Notes: generated by a model from the letters alone, not told the origin. Positions 27,977 to 41,229 are shown, counted from the first letter of the stretch. The stretch: DNA of 64,000 nt from Dryocola boscaweniae (GCF_025215095.1 NZ_JALHAP010000069.1:49089-113088); one strand, 5' to 3'. Translations and numbers: made by a program.

Positions 27977-28723
27977 TTACCAGTAGTGCTCTGCGGTCAT
28001 ATGGCCCGGACGACGACGTAAATGTTTGGTCATCTGCCGGGTATCCTTCAGCAATTGCTGGGTATCACGCACCATTTGTGGGTTGCCGCACAGCATGACA
28101 TGGCTGGTTTCAATGTCCATCGGCAATCCAACCGCCGCTTCCAGCTCACCGCTTTCAATTAACGCAGGCACGCGCCCGGTCAGTGAACCGGCGATGGTTT
28201 CCCGGCTGACCACCGTCTGAATACGTAACTTCCCAGCATAGCGCTGCTGAAGCTGCTGCATTAACGGCAGATAGCTAAGGTCATTGGCATAGCGCACGGC
28301 GTGCAACAGCACAATATTCTCGAAGCGCTCGAGGTCTTTGCCTTCCTGCAGAATCGAAAGATAAGGGCCAAGCGCGGTACCGGTTGCCAGCATCCACAGC
28401 GTCTTACAGTCCGGGATTTCTTCCAGAACAAAGAACCCGGCGGGCTCACGCACCACCATCACTTCGTCACCGGGTTGCATAACGTGCAGACGCGGGCTGA
28501 GTTTACCTTCCGGCACGTTGACCAGATAAAATTCGAGATCGGGATTGCCTGGCGCGTTGACATAAGAGTAGGCGCGCTGCACGCGCTCACCGTCAATTTC
28601 CAGGCCAAGCTTAGTAAACTGCCCGGCGGTAAACGGGGCGACAGGAGCCTGAACCGTGAGGCTAAAAAGAGAATCGGTCCAGTGTTGAACCTGAGTGACT
28701 TTACCTTTTATCCAATCCGCCAT
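27977..28723 (-). CDS. fpr: ferredoxin/flavodoxin-NADP+ reductase
   Basis: FAD enzyme that passes electrons from NADPH to flavodoxin or ferredoxin, supporting radical enzymes and the oxidative stress response (SoxRS target in E. coli). The 248-residue protein has the FAD-binding RAYSYVN, the NADP-binding ATGTALGPYLSIL and CGNPQMVRD, and the C-terminal EHYW with the terminal tryptophan that stacks on the flavin. The ATG at 28723 follows GGAGCG on the minus strand and gives the family length. Confidence 0.97.
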   Translation of the reverse strand: MADWIKGKVTQVQHWTDSLFSLTVQAPVAPFTAGQFTKLGLEIDGERVQRAYSYVNAPGNPDLEFYLVNVPEGKLSPRLHVMQPGDEVMVVREPAGFFVLEEIPDCKTLWMLATGTALGPYLSILQEGKDLERFENIVLLHAVRYANDLSYLPLMQQLQQRYAGKLRIQTVVSRETIAGSLTGRVPALIESGELEAAVGLPMDIETSHVMLCGNPQMVRDTQQLLKDTRQMTKHLRRRPGHMTAEHYW

Positions 28724-28774
28724 GTTGCGCTCCTGTTGTTGCTCTTGCCTTATCTTCACCAGAATAGTGAAAGA

Positions 28775-28798
28775 TTTCCAGCCGGTACGGGCTGGAAA
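28775..28798 (-). terminator. glpFKX terminator
   Basis: TTTCCAGCC / GGCTGGAAA stem with a 6-nt loop and a T-rich tail on the minus strand, placed just after glpX and before fpr. Confidence 0.55.
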
Positions 28799-28821
28799 GC
28801 TCAATCAGACAAACGGCAGCC

Positions 28822-29832
28822 TTACAGAATATGGGTCTGCACGTCCGGGTCTTTACGATCAAGATAATGAATGGATTTGATGCGGCGAATGGTGCGGGAT
28901 TTACCGCGAATCAGCAGCGTTTCCGTCGTCGCCATATTGCCTTTACGCGTGATGCCGTCGAGCAGATCGCCTTTGGTGATGCCGGTCGCTGAAAAGATAA
29001 CGTTATCGTTGCGCGCCATGTCGTCCAGCTTCAGAACTTTTCCTGCTTCAATGCCCATCGCTTTGCAGCGCGCCAGTTCCTGCTCACCAATGCGGCGGTT
29101 TTCTTCGCTTTCGCCTTTCACATGATGTCGGGCCAACAGACGGCTTTGCATATCGCCGTCCAGCGCGCGGATTACCGCTGCGGAAATTACGCCTTCAGGC
29201 GCGCCACCGATGCCGTACATTACGTCTACTTCGCTGTCCGGCATGCAGGTCAGAATCGACGCCGCGACATCGCCGTCAGGAATAGCGAAAACGCGCACGC
29301 CAAGTTTCTGCATTTCAGCAATAGTTGCTTCGTGGCGTGGTTTAGCAAGGATGGTGACGGTGAGTTCGCTGAGCGACTTATTAAGCGCAACGGCAACGTT
29401 ATGCAAATTTTGCGCAAGCGGCAGGTTAAGATCGATAACGCCTCGCGCGCCAGGGCCGACAATCAGCTTTTCCATATACATATCAGGCGCGTTCAGGAAG
29501 CTGCCTTTATCGCCAACAGCCAGTACCGCCAGCGCGTTGGCCTGGCCCATCGCCGTCATGCGGGTACCTTCGATTGGGTCAACAGCGATATCCACCGCGT
29601 CGCCTTGCCCGGTTCCCACTTTTTCGCCGATATAAAGCATCGGCGCTTCGTCGATTTCTCCTTCGCCAATCACAATCTGGCCGTCGATATTGACCTGATT
29701 TAGCACGATTCGCATGGCGTGAACGGCCGCGCCGTCAGCGATATTTTTGTCGCCACGGCCAAGCCATTTATAACCAGCCAGCGCCGCGGCTTCGGTTACC
29801 CGGGAAAATTCGATCGCAAGTTCTCGTTTCAT
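28822..29832 (-). CDS. glpX: fructose-1,6-bisphosphatase class II
   Basis: Hydrolyses fructose 1,6-bisphosphate in gluconeogenesis, useful during growth on glycerol. The 336-residue protein has the lithium-sensitive phosphatase motifs GEGEIDEAPM and VDPIEGTRMTAMG, and YGIGGAPEGV. I chose the ATG at 29832 because residues from MKRELAIEFSRVTE match the family start; six extra codons to 29850 do not. It is the third gene of glpF-glpK-glpX, 119 nt after glpK. Confidence 0.97.
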   Translation of the reverse strand: MKRELAIEFSRVTEAAALAGYKWLGRGDKNIADGAAVHAMRIVLNQVNIDGQIVIGEGEIDEAPMLYIGEKVGTGQGDAVDIAVDPIEGTRMTAMGQANALAVLAVGDKGSFLNAPDMYMEKLIVGPGARGVIDLNLPLAQNLHNVAVALNKSLSELTVTILAKPRHEATIAEMQKLGVRVFAIPDGDVAASILTCMPDSEVDVMYGIGGAPEGVISAAVIRALDGDMQSRLLARHHVKGESEENRRIGEQELARCKAMGIEAGKVLKLDDMARNDNVIFSATGITKGDLLDGITRKGNMATTETLLIRGKSRTIRRIKSIHYLDRKDPDVQTHIL

Positions 29833-29925
29833 CACATACTCATCTGGCAAGCTTAATTGCGACGGAGTGTAGCACAGGCGAGAAATAGCCGGGAAAGCCC
29901 GGAACTTGAGAAGGGTATAAAAATG

Positions 29926-29943
29926 GCCCCGTCAGGGGCCAGG
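29926..29943 (-). other. hairpin between glpK and glpX
   Basis: TGGCCCC / GGGGCCA inverted repeat just after glpK. Without a T-run on the minus strand it looks like an mRNA-stabilising or attenuating hairpin rather than a full terminator. Confidence 0.5.
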
Positions 29944-29951
29944 TAAAGCAA

Positions 29952-31481
<1,530 letters not shown>

Positions 31482-31491
31482 TCAGTGTTGC

Positions 31492-32343
31492 TTAAGATGC
31501 ATTTTGCTGTGTGGAAGCGCCCGACGTTTTCTCTTCAATGTCTTCGCAAACGTCACACGGCAAATGGCGACCAATCAATTTACGATACCCGAATGCGCCT
31601 AACGCAGCACCGGTTAGCGGGCCAAAAACAGGCACCAGGAAATAAGGAATATTTTTGCCGCCGGTAAAGGCAACGTCGCCCCAGCCGGCCAGCCAGGCGA
31701 ACAGTTTCGGGCCAAAATCACGAGCCGGGTTCATGGCAAAGCCGGTCAGTGGGCCCATTGATGCGCCAATCACGGCGATTAATAAACCAATCAGCAGGGG
31801 AGCAAGCGGCCCGCGCGGGATGCCGTTGCCGTCGTCGGTCAGCGCCAGAATCACGCCCATCAGAATGGCGGTAATGACCATTTCTACGGCAAAAGCCTGC
31901 ACAAGATTAATGTGCGGGTTTGGATAAGTGGAGAAAATGCCGGCTAATTCCAGGCTTTCCACGCTGCCGCGCACCATGTGATGGGTCTGTTCGTAATCCA
32001 GGAACAAATTGTAATACAAGCCGTATACCAGCGCTGCGGCGCAGAAGGCGCCTGCGATCTGGGAGACAATAAACGGCGCCACTTTGCGTTTGTCAAAGCA
32101 GGCGAACAACCATAGTGCAACCGTGACGGCAGGATTGAGATGCGCACCAGAAACGCCGGCGGTCAGGTAAATGGCCATCGCCACCCCTAAGCCCCAAATG
32201 ATGCTGATTTCCCACTGTCCGAAGCTTGCGCCTGCCACTTTTAATGCGGCCACACATCCCACACCGAAGAAAATCAACAGCGCGGTACCCATAAATTCTG
32301 CGATGCACTGGCCTTTTAAGGTTGGTGAAGCTGTCTGACTCAT
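31492..32343 (-). CDS. glpF: glycerol uptake facilitator
   Basis: Aquaglyceroporin of the inner membrane that lets glycerol enter by diffusion. The 283-residue protein has six membrane segments and two half-helices with the NPA motifs, HLNPAVTVAL and MNPARDFGPK; the Asp after the second NPA is the glycerol-channel type. It is the first gene of the glpFKX operon. Confidence 0.98.
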   Translation of the reverse strand: MSQTASPTLKGQCIAEFMGTALLIFFGVGCVAALKVAGASFGQWEISIIWGLGVAMAIYLTAGVSGAHLNPAVTVALWLFACFDKRKVAPFIVSQIAGAFCAAALVYGLYYNLFLDYEQTHHMVRGSVESLELAGIFSTYPNPHINLVQAFAVEMVITAILMGVILALTDDGNGIPRGPLAPLLIGLLIAVIGASMGPLTGFAMNPARDFGPKLFAWLAGWGDVAFTGGKNIPYFLVPVFGPLTGAALGAFGYRKLIGRHLPCDVCEDIEEKTSGASTQQNAS

Positions 32344-32422
32344 AATAGGGTCCTGAAGGCAAAATTAATGATTATTGTGATTTGAGCGTCCTTGCCACCC
32401 TTATGCCATGTAGGCATGGTGT

Positions 32423-32466
32423 TAATTTATCGTTAACGAACATAAACGAGAAATATCGAACGCTAA
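32423..32466. promoter_or_regulatory. tandem GlpR operators upstream of glpFKX
   Basis: On the minus strand ATGTTCGTTAACGATAAA (complement of 32424-32443) fits the GlpR operator pattern with its TTCG...CGA core. A second similar site with TTCGATAT covers 32445-32466. They lie 80-125 nt upstream of glpF, as expected for repression relieved by glycerol 3-phosphate. A weaker CRP-like sequence (TGTTGA...CACAA on the minus strand) follows at about 32469-32487. The rest of the 440-nt gap up to zapB has no gene that I can support. Confidence 0.68.
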
Positions 32467-32783
32467 ATTTGTGGCTTTCGTCAACAAAATGAGCGTTTAC
32501 GAGCCAAAAGTGAGCATTAACACCCAGTATCGTTGGGGGAATGGATTCGTTTGGGTAACAGGTTATTTAACAATTACCGGTTAAGTCGCCCGCAGTCTTT
32601 CGGCATAAGCTGAAAAACGTCATGTTACGCAAAGAGCGCGGGAAGCCGCTGGACACGCGGTGCGGCGCTACTTACAATCGGGGAAACGCTGCGTGGTGCG
32701 CATATGTTCACAAAGGCGTCGCCGGAAGCTCCGGGACGAGGATAGCCATCCATCAACGCCTTGCAATTCAGGAGAGATTTGAC

Positions 32784-33023
32784 ATGTCATTTGAAGTTTT
32801 TGAGAAACTGGAATCGAAAGTACAGCAGGCGATTGACACTATCACGTTGTTGCAGATGGAAATCGAAGAGCTGAAAGAGAAAAACAATAGCCTGGCCCAG
32901 GAAGTGCAGCAGGCGCAAGGCAATCATGAAGAGCTGGTCCGTGAGAACAACTCTCTGAAAGAACAACAGCATGTCTGGCAGGAACGCCTGCACGCGCTGC
33001 TGGGTAAGATGGAAGAAGTGTAA
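32784..33023 (+). CDS. zapB: cell division protein ZapB
   Basis: Small coiled-coil protein that joins ZapA and the Z ring at mid-cell and supports septum assembly and Ter positioning. The 79-residue protein is one continuous heptad pattern rich in Glu, Gln and Leu, starting [20 protein letters not shown]. The ATG at 32784 follows AGGAGAG closely; the longer upstream frame to 32622 has no coding support. It is divergent from glpF and convergent with rraA. Confidence 0.96.
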   Translation: MSFEVFEKLESKVQQAIDTITLLQMEIEELKEKNNSLAQEVQQAQGNHEELVRENNSLKEQQHVWQERLHALLGKMEEV

Positions 33024-33037
33024 GCGACAGGCTGAAA

Positions 33038-33068
33038 TAAAACGGGCGCCCTTCAGGCGCCCGTTTTG
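33038..33068. terminator. bidirectional zapB / rraA terminator
   Basis: AAAACGGGCGCC / GGCGCCCGTTTT with a CTTCA loop separates the convergent zapB and rraA genes. Confidence 0.85.
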
Positions 33069-33082
33069 CATGGTAAATCTGA

Positions 33083-33568
33083 TTATTCGATATCAAGCGG
33101 ATCTTCGGAAAGGATAATGCCGGTATTGTCCGCGTAAAGATGATCGCCGGAGAAGAACGTCACGCCGCCAAAGTTAACTCGCACATCGCTTTCACCGATA
33201 CCTTCGCCCGTAGAACCAACAGGAATCGCGGCGATGGCCTGAATACCGATATCCAAATCTTCGAGGTCGTCCACCTGACGGACCGCGCCATAGACAACAA
33301 TGCCTTCCCATTCGTTTTGCGTAGCCAGACGAGCCAGCTCGGCATCAATAAGGGCACGGCGTACTGAGCCGCCGCCATCGACCAGCAAAACACGGCCACG
33401 GCCATTCTGTTCGAGCAGATCGTACAGCAACCCGTTGTCCTCGAAACATTTCACCGTCATGATTTGCCCGCCAAACGACGACCGCCCACCAAAGTTGGAA
33501 AACAGCGGTTCAACGACGTTGACATCTTCCTGGTAGATGTCGCAAAGCTCGGAAGTATCATATTTCAT
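33083..33568 (-). CDS. rraA: regulator of ribonuclease E activity A
   Basis: Trimeric ring protein that binds RNase E and inhibits its cleavage of mRNA. The 161-residue protein starts [21 protein letters not shown] and matches E. coli RraA in length, including [18 protein letters not shown] and [16 protein letters not shown]. It lies 92 nt after menA on the same strand. Confidence 0.96.
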   Translation of the reverse strand: MKYDTSELCDIYQEDVNVVEPLFSNFGGRSSFGGQIMTVKCFEDNGLLYDLLEQNGRGRVLLVDGGGSVRRALIDAELARLATQNEWEGIVVYGAVRQVDDLEDLDIGIQAIAAIPVGSTGEGIGESDVRVNFGGVTFFSGDHLYADNTGIILSEDPLDIE

Positions 33569-33660
33569 AGGATTTAAGTTCTGTTGCTGCAGGAGTTGTC
33601 AGTATATCGCTTAATGTTAACTGTTGGCAAAATCATCAATTGTTAATTGATATTTATCAG

Positions 33661-34590
33661 CTAAAAATGCGCCTTGCTGAGCACAACTCCTATCGCAAAC
33701 AACAGGTTAATCAGCAGTGCCGCTTTCACCGTACGCTCAAGCATCGGGCGGATAGCGGTGGGTTCCTTTTCACGCGTGACGTAAATCGCCTGTTTAATGA
33801 GAAGCGGCGCCGCCAGCACAAACAGCCATCCCCACAGGCTTTTCAGCCAAACCAGATTAAAGATTGCCAGACACAACAGCGCCCCCATCAGCAGGCAAAC
33901 ATGATAGCGGCGAGCCAGAACCGGCCCCAGACGCACCGCCAGCGTGTTTTTACCGTTCTCTCGATCGCTATCGATATCGCGCAGGTTGTTGATATTTAAA
34001 ACGGCTGTTGCCAACAAACCACAAGCGGTAGCGGGCAGGAAAACCAGGGGTACGAGCGTATGAGCCTGTAAATACCAGCTTCCCGCCACGCTCAACCAGC
34101 CGAAAAAGACCAGCACGGAAATATCGCCCAGCCCCATATATCCATACGGACGAGTGCCGACTGTATAGGTAATTGCTGCGATAATGGCAATCAGGCCGAG
34201 CATGAGAAAACCGAAGAAATCGGCCGGGGTGCGGCAGGCAACGGCCACCAGCGCCAGCCCGGACAGACAAATAAGCACAACGGTAATAATCAGCGCGCGC
34301 TTCATTTGCGCCTGGGTAATTACCCCTTTTTGCATACCGCGTAAAGGACCAATGCGGTCTTCTTTATCGCTGCCTTTTACCGCATCGCCATAATCATTCG
34401 CGAGGTTAGAGAGGATTTGCAACAGCCCCGCCGTCAGCAGCGCAAGCCCGGCCACTGCGGGATCGAATACCCCTTGCCAGTACGCCAGCGCTGAACCGCA
34501 GACGATAGAGGCAAAAGCCAGCGGCAGGGTGCGTGGTCGCAGGCTTTCCAGCCAGGCCCTCGTGATGCTTACAGAGTGCGAATCGTTCAT
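33661..34590 (-). CDS. menA: 1,4-dihydroxy-2-naphthoate polyprenyltransferase
   Basis: Inner-membrane prenyltransferase that attaches octaprenyl to 1,4-dihydroxy-2-naphthoate, making demethylmenaquinone. The 309-residue UbiA-type protein has about eight membrane segments and the two Asp-rich motifs NDYGDAVKGSD and NNLRDIDSDRENG that bind Mg-diphosphate. I chose the ATG at 34590, where the family begins; the extension to 34626 runs into the hslU terminator. Its ribosome site is weak. Confidence 0.96.
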   Translation of the reverse strand: MNDSHSVSITRAWLESLRPRTLPLAFASIVCGSALAYWQGVFDPAVAGLALLTAGLLQILSNLANDYGDAVKGSDKEDRIGPLRGMQKGVITQAQMKRALIITVVLICLSGLALVAVACRTPADFFGFLMLGLIAIIAAITYTVGTRPYGYMGLGDISVLVFFGWLSVAGSWYLQAHTLVPLVFLPATACGLLATAVLNINNLRDIDSDRENGKNTLAVRLGPVLARRYHVCLLMGALLCLAIFNLVWLKSLWGWLFVLAAPLLIKQAIYVTREKEPTAIRPMLERTVKAALLINLLFAIGVVLSKAHF

Positions 34591-34607
34591 AGTTATAGGT
34601 GCCAGTG

Positions 34608-34638
34608 ATAAAAAAATGGAGGGCATAAGCCCTCCATT
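34608..34638 (-). terminator. hslVU terminator
   Basis: ATGGAGGGC / GCCCTCCAT with a TTAT loop, followed on the minus strand by TTTTTTTA, lies between hslU and menA. Confidence 0.85.
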
Positions 34639-34666
34639 TGAAATGAAGAAAATACGTTGGGCGCGA

Positions 34667-36001
34667 TTATAGGATAAAACGGCTCAAGTCTTCATCTGCT
34701 ACCAGTTCATCCAGATGCTTACTTACGTAATCAGCATCAATAACAATGGACTGACCGCTCAGATCGCTGGCTTCGTAAGAAATATCTTCCACCAGACGTT
34801 CGAGCACGGTATGCAGGCGACGCGCGCCGATATTTTCAGTAGATTCATTCACCTGCCATGCGGCCTGAGCGATACGGCGAATACCGTCTTCGGTGAAGTC
34901 GATATTCACGCCTTCCGTACCCATCAACGCCTTGTATTGCACGGTGATAGAAGCGTTTGGCTCCGTCAGAATGCGTTCGAAATCTTCTACGGTCAGCGCC
35001 TGCAACTCAACGCGAATCGGCAGACGACCCTGCAATTCCGGAATCAGATCGGACGGGCTTGCCACCTGGAATGCGCCAGAAGCGATAAACAGGATATGGT
35101 CAGTTTTAACCATGCCGTGCTTGGTGGAAACGGTGCAGCCTTCAACCAGCGGCAGCAGGTCGCGCTGCACGCCTTCACGGGAAACGTCCGGGCCGGAGCT
35201 GTTGCCGCCGCGCTTACAGATTTTGTCGATTTCGTCAATGAACACGATACCGTGCTGTTCAACCGCATCAATGGCGTCTTGTTTCAGCTCTTCCGGGTTT
35301 ACAAGCTTTGCCGCTTCTTCTTCAATGAGAAGTTTCATTGCGTCTTTGATTTTCAACTTGCGCGGCTTCTGCTTCTGGCCGCCCAGGTTCTGGAACATGG
35401 ACTGCAACTGGCTGGTCATTTCTTCCATGCCTGGAGGCGCCATGATTTCGACGCCCATCGGCGCTGCCGCCAGATCGATTTCGATTTCTTTATCGTCCAG
35501 TTGGCCTTCACGCAGTTTTTTGCGGAATGACTGGCGAGCCGCAGACGGCTCCGGCACCGTTTCGGACTGGCCCCAGTTGTTTTTGGCAGGCGGGATCAGC
35601 ACGTCAAGAATACGTTCTTCCGCCATTTCTTCGGCGCGATAGCGGTTTTTCTCGATGGACTGTAAACGCACCATTTTCATCGCAGAATCGGTCAGATCGC
35701 GGATGATAGAGTCAACTTCCTTACCGACATAGCCCACTTCGGTGAACTTGGTGGCTTCGACTTTAATAAACGGCGCATTGGCAAGCTTCGCCAGACGGCG
35801 TGCGATTTCGGTTTTACCGACGCCGGTCGGGCCGATCATCAGAATATTTTTCGGCGTCACTTCATGGCGCAGCTCTTCGTCAAGCTGCATACGGCGCCAG
35901 CGGTTACGCAGCGCAATCGCCACGGAACGCTTGGCGTTGTCCTGGCCAATGATGTGTTTGTTCAGTTCGCTGACAATTTCGCGTGGAGTCATTTCAGACA
36001 T
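34667..36001 (-). CDS. hslU: HslU ATPase subunit of the HslVU protease
   Basis: AAA+ unfoldase that feeds substrates such as SulA and RpoH to the HslV peptidase. The 444-residue protein has the Walker A motif GPTGVGKTE at 57-65, an inserted I-domain (about 110-240), Walker [10 protein letters not shown], the arginine-finger region, and the C-terminal LSRFIL tail that docks into HslV. It follows hslV by 9 nt. Confidence 0.98.
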   Translation of the reverse strand: MSEMTPREIVSELNKHIIGQDNAKRSVAIALRNRWRRMQLDEELRHEVTPKNILMIGPTGVGKTEIARRLAKLANAPFIKVEATKFTEVGYVGKEVDSIIRDLTDSAMKMVRLQSIEKNRYRAEEMAEERILDVLIPPAKNNWGQSETVPEPSAARQSFRKKLREGQLDDKEIEIDLAAAPMGVEIMAPPGMEEMTSQLQSMFQNLGGQKQKPRKLKIKDAMKLLIEEEAAKLVNPEELKQDAIDAVEQHGIVFIDEIDKICKRGGNSSGPDVSREGVQRDLLPLVEGCTVSTKHGMVKTDHILFIASGAFQVASPSDLIPELQGRLPIRVELQALTVEDFERILTEPNASITVQYKALMGTEGVNIDFTEDGIRRIAQAAWQVNESTENIGARRLHTVLERLVEDISYEASDLSGQSIVIDADYVSKHLDELVADEDLSRFIL

Positions 36002-36010
36002 GGGGGATCC

Positions 36011-36541
36011 TTACGCCTTAGACGCTAATTCTTCGATAGTATGGAAATGGTTGGTGTAGATGCAGATATCACCGGCGATCCCCAGCGATTTCTCAACGAT
36101 GTCGCGCGCGCCCAGCTCGGTGTTTTCCAGCAGGGCACGGGCAGCAGCCTGCGCGTACGGGCCACCGGAACCGATGGCAATCAGGTCATCTTCTGGCTGA
36201 ATAACGTCGCCGTTACCGGTGATGATCAGTGAAGCATTTTCATCGGCTACGGCCAGCAGCGCTTCAAGCTTGCGCAGCATGCGATCGGTGCGCCAGTCTT
36301 TAGCCAGCTCAACGGCGGCTTTAACCAGGTGACCCTGATGCATTTCGAGCTTGCGTTCAAAGAGTTCAAACAGAGTGAAGGCGTCGGCTGTGCCGCCCGC
36401 AAAGCCCGCGATGACTTTGTCGTTATAGAGGCGACGAACTTTTTTCACGTTGCCTTTCATTACGGTATTGCCGAGCGTGGCCTGACCATCACCACCGATT
36501 ACGACATGGCCATTGCGGCGCACACTTACTATTGTTGTCAC
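36011..36541 (-). CDS. hslV: HslV peptidase subunit of the HslVU protease
   Basis: Threonine peptidase forming a two-ring dodecamer like the proteasome beta subunit. After removal of Met, Thr is the N-terminal nucleophile ([19 protein letters not shown]), and [14 protein letters not shown] is the conserved C-terminal motif. The start is a GTG at 36541, after AGGGGTCTGCTC, as in E. coli; this gives 176 residues. The upstream in-frame extension to 36604 crosses the leader hairpin and is not coding. Confidence 0.98.
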   Translation of the reverse strand: MTTIVSVRRNGHVVIGGDGQATLGNTVMKGNVKKVRRLYNDKVIAGFAGGTADAFTLFELFERKLEMHQGHLVKAAVELAKDWRTDRMLRKLEALLAVADENASLIITGNGDVIQPEDDLIAIGSGGPYAQAAARALLENTELGARDIVEKSLGIAGDICIYTNHFHTIEELASKA

Positions 36542-36573
36542 GAGCAGACCCCTTATTGCATCAGCTAAATACG

Positions 36574-36594
36574 TGCCCCAAACCGTGTTTGGGG
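36574..36594 (-). other. hslVU 5'-leader hairpin
   Basis: GCCCCAAAC / GTTTGGGGC with a CGT-type loop lies between the sigma-32 promoter and the hslV start. A stem-loop in the E. coli hslVU leader has been linked to mRNA stability; the same layout is seen here. Confidence 0.65.
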
Positions 36595-36608
36595 CTGAAT
36601 GCAATTAT

Positions 36609-36635
36609 AGATGGGGGAGTTTTTGGGGGTTTCAA
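36609..36635 (-). promoter_or_regulatory. sigma-32 heat-shock promoter of hslVU
   Basis: On the minus strand a -35 TTGAAA (36635-36630) and a -10 CCCCATCT (36616-36609) are separated by 13 bp, a full match to the RpoH pattern. The -35 overlaps the ftsN stop codon at 36632-36634. Confidence 0.88.
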
Positions 36636-37678
36636 CCCCCGCCGAGACGAATGCAGTTAGAGTGACCAGCCATCTTCAGGCGGTTAAGGGTGCCATCGGC
36701 ATTGTCTTTGCCTTTGATTGGGCCAATCACCACGCGATTCCAGCCGTTGTTGGTGGTAATACGTGAATCAAAGCCCTCAAAAGCAAGCTGCGCGCGGACC
36801 GTTTCGGCCTGCTCGCTACCTTTGAATGAACCGCACTGAACCATCCAGCGTTTTTCATCCTTTTTCTCCTGAGTGGCTGGAGCAGGTTTGGCTGCTTCAG
36901 GTTCACGAGTAACCGGTGCCGCTTTTGGCTGCGTCTGAACCTGCTCACGAGGCTGCGTAGTTTGCGCAGGAGCACGCTGCTGAGCGTTATGCGGCGGCGT
37001 TTGCAGCAGATCCTGATACGGCTGAGGAGCTGTCGTCGTGCGCGTTTGCTGCTGTTGTTGAACAGGTCGTGACTGCTGCTGCGTTTGTTGCACCGTACGC
37101 GGCTGCTGATAAGGCTGCTCGGTTACGCGCTGCTGCACGCGAGGCTGTTGCTGTTGCGTGTTCCACTGCTGTTGCTGAGTCTGCTGCTGTACTTGCTGTT
37201 GTAATTGCTTCTGACGCTGCAACGTTTGTTGGCGCTGGGCCGGGGTTTGTTCGTTCCACGGCACTTCATTCAATTGAGTGGGCTGCTGGCGCATATCCGC
37301 CTGCATCTGCTCAAGGAGCTGACGCTGTTCATTAGTGAGCTGGTCTTTATTTTGCACTTCTCCGCCGGCAGTAGGCTCGGTTGGACTGCGCACGCCAGGC
37401 TGGCGATTTTCCAGCTCTTTGATGTAGCGCCAGCGTTCTTCAGGCTTTGGCGGAAGACCATTTCCGGTCACTTTATGGCCCGGCAGGACTTCACTTTCCT
37501 CTTTTTTATGATGGGTAATGAAGTACAGAGCACCAATAAAGGTCACCAGAACGGCGGCCGCAATGGCGACCATTGTCGGCGAGACGGATGGCAGGTTACG
37601 TTGCTTTTTGCGGGAATTACTCTTTTTGCGCCGTGTCCCTGCCGATTGCCCGCGGCGTACATAATCTCTTTGTGCCAC
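36632..37678 (-). CDS. ftsN: cell division protein FtsN
   Basis: Late divisome protein that triggers septal peptidoglycan synthesis by FtsWI. The 348-residue protein has a short basic cytoplasmic N-terminus, one membrane segment (about 34-55), a periplasmic part with the essential short helices around 60-120, a long Gln-rich linker (about 120-230), and a C-terminal SPOR domain (about 270-348, MVQCGSF to IRLGGG) that binds denuded glycan strands. It is some 29 residues longer than I recall for E. coli, mostly in the Gln-rich linker. It lies downstream of cytR. Confidence 0.97.
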   Translation of the reverse strand: MAQRDYVRRGQSAGTRRKKSNSRKKQRNLPSVSPTMVAIAAAVLVTFIGALYFITHHKKEESEVLPGHKVTGNGLPPKPEERWRYIKELENRQPGVRSPTEPTAGGEVQNKDQLTNEQRQLLEQMQADMRQQPTQLNEVPWNEQTPAQRQQTLQRQKQLQQQVQQQTQQQQWNTQQQQPRVQQRVTEQPYQQPRTVQQTQQQSRPVQQQQQTRTTTAPQPYQDLLQTPPHNAQQRAPAQTTQPREQVQTQPKAAPVTREPEAAKPAPATQEKKDEKRWMVQCGSFKGSEQAETVRAQLAFEGFDSRITTNNGWNRVVIGPIKGKDNADGTLNRLKMAGHSNCIRLGGG

Positions 37679-37766
37679 TATCGATTCGCTGTATTTATTC
37701 GTTTGTCAGCCCGCCATGTTACTTAAGGGGCGCCCCTTTGACCAGATGAGGGAGTCCTAAAGCGGT

Positions 37767-38801
37767 TCATTTTCTCAAGCCTGGCGCGCTGGTACTTCCT
37801 CGCTCAATGAGGTCGCAGTCCAGCAAGCGCGATCCGCTGCTAACGATTTCACCGTGCAACTGATCTAATAACAACAACATAGCTTCCCGCCCGATATCGA
37901 AACGCGGTTGCTGGACAGTGGTGAGCGGTGGATCACAAAATTGTGATAACGCAATGTCATCGAAACCCATGATGGATAAATCTTCCGGTATGCGCAGCCC
38001 GCTGCGTTTAGCCTGCGAAAGCGCGCCCAGAGCCATAACGTCACTGTGGCAAAAGACCGCAGTAGGCGGTACGGGGAGTGATAAAAGCTGCGCAAGGGCT
38101 GCCGCGCCGGCCTCAAAAGTAAAATCACCGCGCGCGATGTAATGCGGATCGACAGTCATTCCTGTCCGACGCAAGGCCTGAACGTACCCCTGCAGACGGT
38201 AATGGCAAAGCGGCATCTCTTCCGGCCCGGCAATACAGGCAATCCTTTCATGGCCCAACTGCTGCAAATAATAAACCGCGTTAAACGCAGCGGTGAGATT
38301 GTCGATATGAACGGTCGGCAGTTCCAGCTCCGGCGCAAACTCGTTGGCCATGACCATTGGCGGCAAATTTCTTTGCTCTTCAAGGCTTGCGTCAAACGGC
38401 AGGCGCGAGCCAAGCAGTAACATGCCGTCAATTTGTTTCGTTATGATCAGATCGATAAACGTTTTTTCCTGCTGGTTCTGATGGGCGCAGTCGCCGATCA
38501 GAACCAGATAACCTTGTTTGGCTGCGGTGACTTCAATGCCGCGAATAATCTCGCTGAAGAACGGATCGCAGATATCGGGAACAATCACCAGAATCGTGCG
38601 CGATTCGTTACGCTTCGCGTTGCGGCCTAACGAATGAGGCAAGTAACCCACTTCTATTGCAGCCTGTTCTACCCGGCTGCGCGTGCTTTGTGAAACCTTA
38701 TCCGGGTTCATCAATGCACGGGATACCGTTGCCGTTGAGACTTTCGCCTGTACGGCAACATCTTTCATGGTTGCGTTAGCAACCTGGTTCTTCGGCTTCA
38801 A
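37767..38801 (-). CDS. cytR: transcriptional repressor CytR
   Basis: LacI-family repressor of nucleoside uptake and breakdown genes, working with CRP and induced by cytidine. The 344-residue protein has the helix-turn-helix at about 12-31 (MKDVAVQAKVSTATVSRAL), the hinge region, and a periplasmic-binding-protein-like core with VHIDNLTAA and MGFDDIALSQF. The length is close to the 341 of E. coli. It lies between priA and ftsN on the same strand. Confidence 0.97.
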   Translation of the reverse strand: MKPKNQVANATMKDVAVQAKVSTATVSRALMNPDKVSQSTRSRVEQAAIEVGYLPHSLGRNAKRNESRTILVIVPDICDPFFSEIIRGIEVTAAKQGYLVLIGDCAHQNQQEKTFIDLIITKQIDGMLLLGSRLPFDASLEEQRNLPPMVMANEFAPELELPTVHIDNLTAAFNAVYYLQQLGHERIACIAGPEEMPLCHYRLQGYVQALRRTGMTVDPHYIARGDFTFEAGAAALAQLLSLPVPPTAVFCHSDVMALGALSQAKRSGLRIPEDLSIMGFDDIALSQFCDPPLTTVQQPRFDIGREAMLLLLDQLHGEIVSSGSRLLDCDLIERGSTSAPGLRK

Positions 38802-38848
38802 CTTCTTCTCCTCGCTCGCACTCCGCAGGCCATGACACGTCCTTTATG

Positions 38849-38864
38849 TCTGATCGTGTTCACA
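38849..38864. promoter_or_regulatory. putative CRP site upstream of cytR
   Basis: On the minus strand TGTGA-ACACGA-TCAGA differs by one base from the ideal CRP half-sites TGTGA-N6-TCACA. It lies about 50 nt before the cytR start. cytR is CRP-dependent and autoregulated in E. coli. Confidence 0.5.
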
Positions 38865-38965
38865 TTCTTAGCAGAATATTGCTGCCGCCTGTTACAGAAA
38901 TTTCATCAAAAATGTGACGGGTACATAATTTTTCGATCCGCTTCGCATAACCAGTTGGTGATGTG

Positions 38966-41224
<2,259 letters not shown>

Positions 41225-41229
41225 TCAGT

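Noticed and set aside
32622..32783. 54-codon N-terminal extension of zapB
   Set aside because: The family begins at MSFEVFEK with a strong AGGAGAG in front; the extension has no similarity to known ZapB.
34715..35530. 271-codon open frame opposite hslU, plus a second one at 34893-35642
   Set aside because: Both are antisense to a certain gene and overlap each other; composition is that of a complement strand.
36987..37335. Ala/Thr-rich frames opposite and across the FtsN Gln-rich region
   Set aside because: Produced by CAG/CTG-type low complexity in other frames of ftsN; not protein-like.
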